Shown: positions 7,023-9,236 of the stretch, piece by piece
Layout of the letters: each line of letters begins with the position of its first letter
How positions within the stretch are numbered: position 1 is the stretch's first letter
Source of the DNA: an uncultured Corynebacterium sp.
GTDB lineage: Bacteria > Actinomycetota > Actinomycetes > Mycobacteriales > Mycobacteriaceae
NCBI GenBank assembly: GCA_946220775.1
Contig: CAMIFC010000051.1
Span: 1-9,236 of the forward strand
Direction of reading: 5' to 3'
DNA: 9,236 nucleotides
The notes under the pieces: generated by a model
Databases searched by the model: none
Seen by the model: the letters and a program-made list of their open reading frames with translations, nothing else
What the model was told of the DNA's origin: nothing
Made by a program: the position numbers and the translations under genes

Positions 7023-7070
7023 GCAGATCTGCTTCCAGAGTAAGGCGCAGGTCTGCTTCCAGCTTAGGCG
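7023..7070. repeat. Two 24-bp direct repeats, each carrying a GCAGRTCTGC palindrome
   Basis: Unit one (7023-7046) and unit two (7047-7070) share GCAG-TCTGCTTCCAG and match at about 18 of 24 positions. The first begins with the perfect palindrome GCAGATCTGC, the second with GCAGGTCTGC. They sit between the divergent genes, about 55-100 nt upstream of the candidate transporter -10. This resembles a tandem operator for a dimeric regulator, which is inference. Confidence 0.45.
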
Positions 7071-7101
7071 ACGCAAATGGCCGAATGACTATGGCTTTTC
7101 A

Positions 7102-7130
7102 CTTCATTCCACCTAAGCTATAGCTAAATT
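7102..7130 (+). promoter_or_regulatory. Weak candidate promoter of the DASS transporter gene
   Basis: TAAATT at 7125-7130 fits the actinobacterial -10 pattern TANANT. The -35 position about 17 bp upstream is poorly matched (CTTCAT, 7102-7107). The palindrome AGCTATAGCT (7116-7125) overlaps the spacer and could be a regulator site. The predicted leader would be about 70 nt. Confidence 0.25.
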
Positions 7131-7206
7131 CCTAGGCCAAACACAGTGAACACCTGTGGAACAGGGTCGAAACTCCAAGGAATGTGAGTCAAGAAATGGA
7201 GCCCCG

Positions 7207-8853
7207 ATGAGCGAACAAACCCGCCAGGACACCAAAGAAGCCTTGAGCGAGACCGCCGAGACCTCAACCGCCGAAACCTCACAAGAATCCGCGCGGCGCG
7301 TGGATTCCGACCTGTCCGCCGAGTACATCGAGCGCGAGGAGAAATCGAAGCGCCGGGCTGTCGTCGGACTATTTGCCGGGTTGATCCTCGCAGCGATCGT
7401 CTACTTTGTGTTCCCGTCGAATGCGGCTGACGTCGTCAATCAAGCAAACCCGGACGCGGAAAACGGCCCATTTGAACTGGACGCGCTGAAACTTACGGCG
7501 GCCGTGGCTGTCCTGATGGGTGCGTGGTGGATGACGGAGGCGTTACCGCTGGCCGCGACGGCGCTCGTCCCGCTGGTTGCATTCCCGCTGTTCAGCGTGG
7601 CTGCATTCAAGGAAGTGTCGCCTTCCTACGCCAACCCGACGATTTTCCTGTTCATGGGCGGCTTCATCTTGGCGCTCGGAATGCAGCGCTGGAACCTGCA
7701 TAGGCGCCTCGCGCTGCGAGTGGTGCTGCTCGTCGGCACGAAGCCACGCCAAATGGTGCTGGGCTTCATGATCGCTACTGGCTTCATGTCGATGTGGGTT
7801 TCCAACACCGCAACCGCCGTGGTGATGCTGCCAATCGGCATGTCCGTGCTGTCGCTGACGGCAGACATGGTCGGCGGCTTCGGAAAGCAGAAGAACTTCG
7901 CGATCGCCCTGATGCTGGGTATCGCATACTCCGCGTCCATCGGCTCGCTCGGCACGATCATCGGTACCCCGCCGAACACGCTGATGGTTGCCTACCTGAA
8001 TGAATCCCATGGCATCGACATCGGCTTCGGCCAGTGGATGCTGGTCGGAGTGCCGCTGGCTGCGGTGTTCATGGTGCTGGCGTGGCTGGTGCTGGTCACG
8101 GTGTTCAAGCCGGAAATGAAGGAAATCCCAGGTGGCCGTGAGCTCATTCAGGACGAGCTGAAGGGCATGGGCTCGATGAGCCGCGCGGAAATCACCGCTG
8201 GCCTGGTCTTCCTGGCCGCGGCGTTGGCCTGGATTTTCGTCCCGGTGATCTCTGACTGGATGGGCTGGGAACACAACATCGATGACGCCACCATCGCCAT
8301 CACCGCCGCCATGCTGATGTACATTCTGCCGGCTGATAACCGCGGTACCCGCGTCATGGACTGGGAGCACACGAAGGAAGTCCCATGGGACGTGCTGCTG
8401 CTCTTCGGTGGTGGCCTCGCGCTGAGCTCCATGTTCGACAAGTCCGGCCTGTCGCTGTGGATCGGTGAAATGGCCCGTGGCCTGGGTAAACTGCCGCTGG
8501 TGCTGCTGGTTGCTGCTGTTGCTTTGGTGATTCTGGTGCTCACGGAGTTCACCTCCAACACCGCAACTGCTGCGGCCTTCCTGCCGATCATGGGTGGTGT
8601 GGCTGTTGGTATTGGTCTGACTGCCACCAACGACATGAACATTCTGTTCCTGACTGCTCCGGTGGCACTGGCTGCGACCTCGGCGTTTATGCTGCCGGTG
8701 GCGACTCCGCCGAACGCGATTGCCTACGGTTCGGGCTACGTGCGGATCGGGGACATGGTCAAGGGCGGTGTTTGGCTGAACCTGGTTGGCGTGATCCTGA
8801 TTACGATCGTCACGTTCGCGCTGCTGGTGCCGGTGTTTGGTTTGACGGTGTAG
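7207..8853 (+). CDS. DASS/SLC13-type sodium:anion (dicarboxylate) symporter
   Basis: A 548-residue inner-membrane transporter of the divalent anion:sodium symporter (DASS, SLC13) family, which imports C4-dicarboxylates such as succinate, fumarate and malate with sodium, or sulfate in some members. Both family signature SNT motifs are present, at S199-N200-T201 and S450-N451-T452; in VcINDY these contact sodium and the carboxylate. The linked GTPPNT (253-258) and ATPPNA (499-504) loops also fit. The first 50 residues are hydrophilic and charged, longer than in minimal members, followed by the first helix near VVGLFAGLILAAIVYF. I chose ATG 7207 because GGAG lies 5 nt upstream; an in-frame GTG at 7156 would add 17 unlikely residues. 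It is transcribed away from the leftward operon. Relatives in Corynebacterium glutamicum are dicarboxylate importers; the exact substrate here cannot be read from sequence. Confidence 0.92.
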   Translation: MSEQTRQDTKEALSETAETSTAETSQESARRVDSDLSAEYIEREEKSKRRAVVGLFAGLILAAIVYFVFPSNAADVVNQANPDAENGPFELDALKLTAAVAVLMGAWWMTEALPLAATALVPLVAFPLFSVAAFKEVSPSYANPTIFLFMGGFILALGMQRWNLHRRLALRVVLLVGTKPRQMVLGFMIATGFMSMWVSNTATAVVMLPIGMSVLSLTADMVGGFGKQKNFAIALMLGIAYSASIGSLGTIIGTPPNTLMVAYLNESHGIDIGFGQWMLVGVPLAAVFMVLAWLVLVTVFKPEMKEIPGGRELIQDELKGMGSMSRAEITAGLVFLAAALAWIFVPVISDWMGWEHNIDDATIAITAAMLMYILPADNRGTRVMDWEHTKEVPWDVLLLFGGGLALSSMFDKSGLSLWIGEMARGLGKLPLVLLVAAVALVILVLTEFTSNTATAAAFLPIMGGVAVGIGLTATNDMNILFLTAPVALAATSAFMLPVATPPNAIAYGSGYVRIGDMVKGGVWLNLVGVILITIVTFALLVPVFGLTV

Positions 8854-8885
8854 CGGTTCTCGCGGTTCTAGCGATTTGCCGGTTT

Positions 8886-8899
8886 AGCGCTGGGGCGCT
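8886..8899 (+). other. Small perfect hairpin after the transporter gene
   Basis: AGCGC-TGGG-GCGCT, 33 nt after the stop. It lacks a following T-run, so it could slow polymerase or protect the mRNA end but is not a typical intrinsic terminator. Confidence 0.3.
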
Positions 8900-8932
8900 G
8901 CTGCATGCTGGCCGGTCACTCACGACACCACG

Positions 8933-8957
8933 AGCCCCAGCTGGGCTTTCGTTTCTT
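8933..8957 (+). terminator. Candidate intrinsic terminator of the transporter gene
   Basis: AGCCC and GGGCT form a five-pair stem around a CAGCT loop, followed by a T-rich run (TTTCGTTTCTT). It lies about 80 nt after the transporter stop. The stem is short, so confidence is moderate. Confidence 0.45.
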
Positions 8958-8982
8958 GCCTACTCGCGGATAGCTTCAGATG

Positions 8983-9051
8983 CTGTCTGTAGTTGCGAAA
9001 TGGTTTTTCGCGACCTGGGGTTTTGCAAAACTATTTCCCAACTACAGACAG
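8983..9051. repeat. 69-bp imperfect palindrome with 25-nt arms
   Basis: The arms 8983-9007 and 9027-9051 match as inverted repeats at 23 of 25 positions, with the outer 13 (CTGTCTGTAGTTG) perfect, around a 19-nt centre. In plus-strand RNA one mismatch becomes a G-U pair. No target-site duplication is evident in the flanks and there is no coding capacity. It could be a miniature inverted-repeat element, a strong bidirectional terminator or a structured RNA. The repeat is certain; its nature is not. Confidence 0.7.
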
Positions 9052-9236
9052 TCGCTCGAAGTACTCCAGCAGGTTCGGTAGCAAGCTGCTATCTTTTACC
9101 ACCAGCAGGCCACCGATTTAGCTGGTGCCTCCGAGGATGTGCCCACACAACCGGAGACGCTGCGTAACCGGGAGGGGAAACGCATCGCGAAGACTGGTGC
9201 CGAATTGGCACTGGGAAATCGGTGTCGGCATTGGAT
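9052..9236. other. Window end without an assignable gene
   Basis: Short dyads occur (TAGCA-AGC-TGCTA at 9079-9091 followed by TCTTTT; CACCAGC and GCTGGTG at 9100-9106 and 9121-9127). A plus frame is open from 9082 to the edge, and a minus frame is open from the edge to a TAA at 9098-9096. Neither gives a recognisable protein. One may be the start or end of a gene beyond the window, but the sequence does not decide which. Confidence 0.35.

Noticed and set aside
6863..7123. Plus-strand open frame starting over the G/T tract
   Set aside because: The GFGFGFG-type peptide is only the hexamer repeat translated; no ribosome site or continuing domain is seen.
7142..7158. CACAG-7-CTGTG dyad as a CRP/GlxR-type site
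   Set aside because: The half-sites and spacing do not fit the TGTGA-6-TCACA pattern well enough.
7543..8370. Minus-strand open frame of 275 codons
   Set aside because: It is antisense to the DASS transporter core, which has clear family motifs; the His/Gln-rich translation is a shadow.
8772..9167. Plus-strand open frame at the transporter end
   Set aside because: Its first part overlaps the transporter in another frame and the rest runs through the 69-bp palindrome and terminator region.

Overview
This is a high-G+C chromosomal window whose gene content, GTG and TTG starts and codon use fit an actinobacterium. The closest impression is Corynebacterium or a relative, inferred from the protein families and not proven. 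No rRNA, tRNA, CRISPR array, transposase or phage gene is visible.

Layout. Positions 91-6801 carry a leftward (minus-strand) gene cluster, read in this order: an AhpD/carboxymuconolactone-decarboxylase-like protein (6801-6385), an unrecognised protein split by an apparent frameshift (6385-5376), and two adjacent YhgE/Pip-type membrane proteins (5339-2613 and 2616-91). The junctions are tight (TAATG overlap, 36-nt gap, ATGA overlap), so the four are probably one operon. A divergent, repeat-rich intergenic region (6802-7206) separates this cluster from a rightward DASS/SLC13-type sodium:anion (probably dicarboxylate) symporter (7207-8853). The last 383 bases contain candidate terminators and a 69-bp imperfect palindrome, but no gene I can name.

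How it fits together. The two YhgE/Pip proteins share an architecture: one N-terminal membrane segment, a long extracytoplasmic helical region, then a C-terminal ABC-2-permease-like membrane block. They are probably partners or diverged duplicates. The first has an extra two-helix C-terminal extension. The second has a long acidic, repeat-encoded insert in a cytoplasmic loop. The molecular role of this family in actinobacteria is not established. The transporter is probably an independent unit that shares only the divergent control region.

Most notable points. (1) The AhpD-like gene seems to have lost its start: a well-placed ribosome site and ATG are followed by a TAA at codon 4, and recognisable family sequence continues in the same frame after it. 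(2) The next gene looks broken by one base. (3) G-rich, quadruplex-capable tracts lie at both ends of the leftward operon. (4) The downstream palindrome has arms of 25 nt with 23 matches. I see no clearly new multi-gene defence or mobile system; the paired YhgE/Pip operon is the most system-like content.
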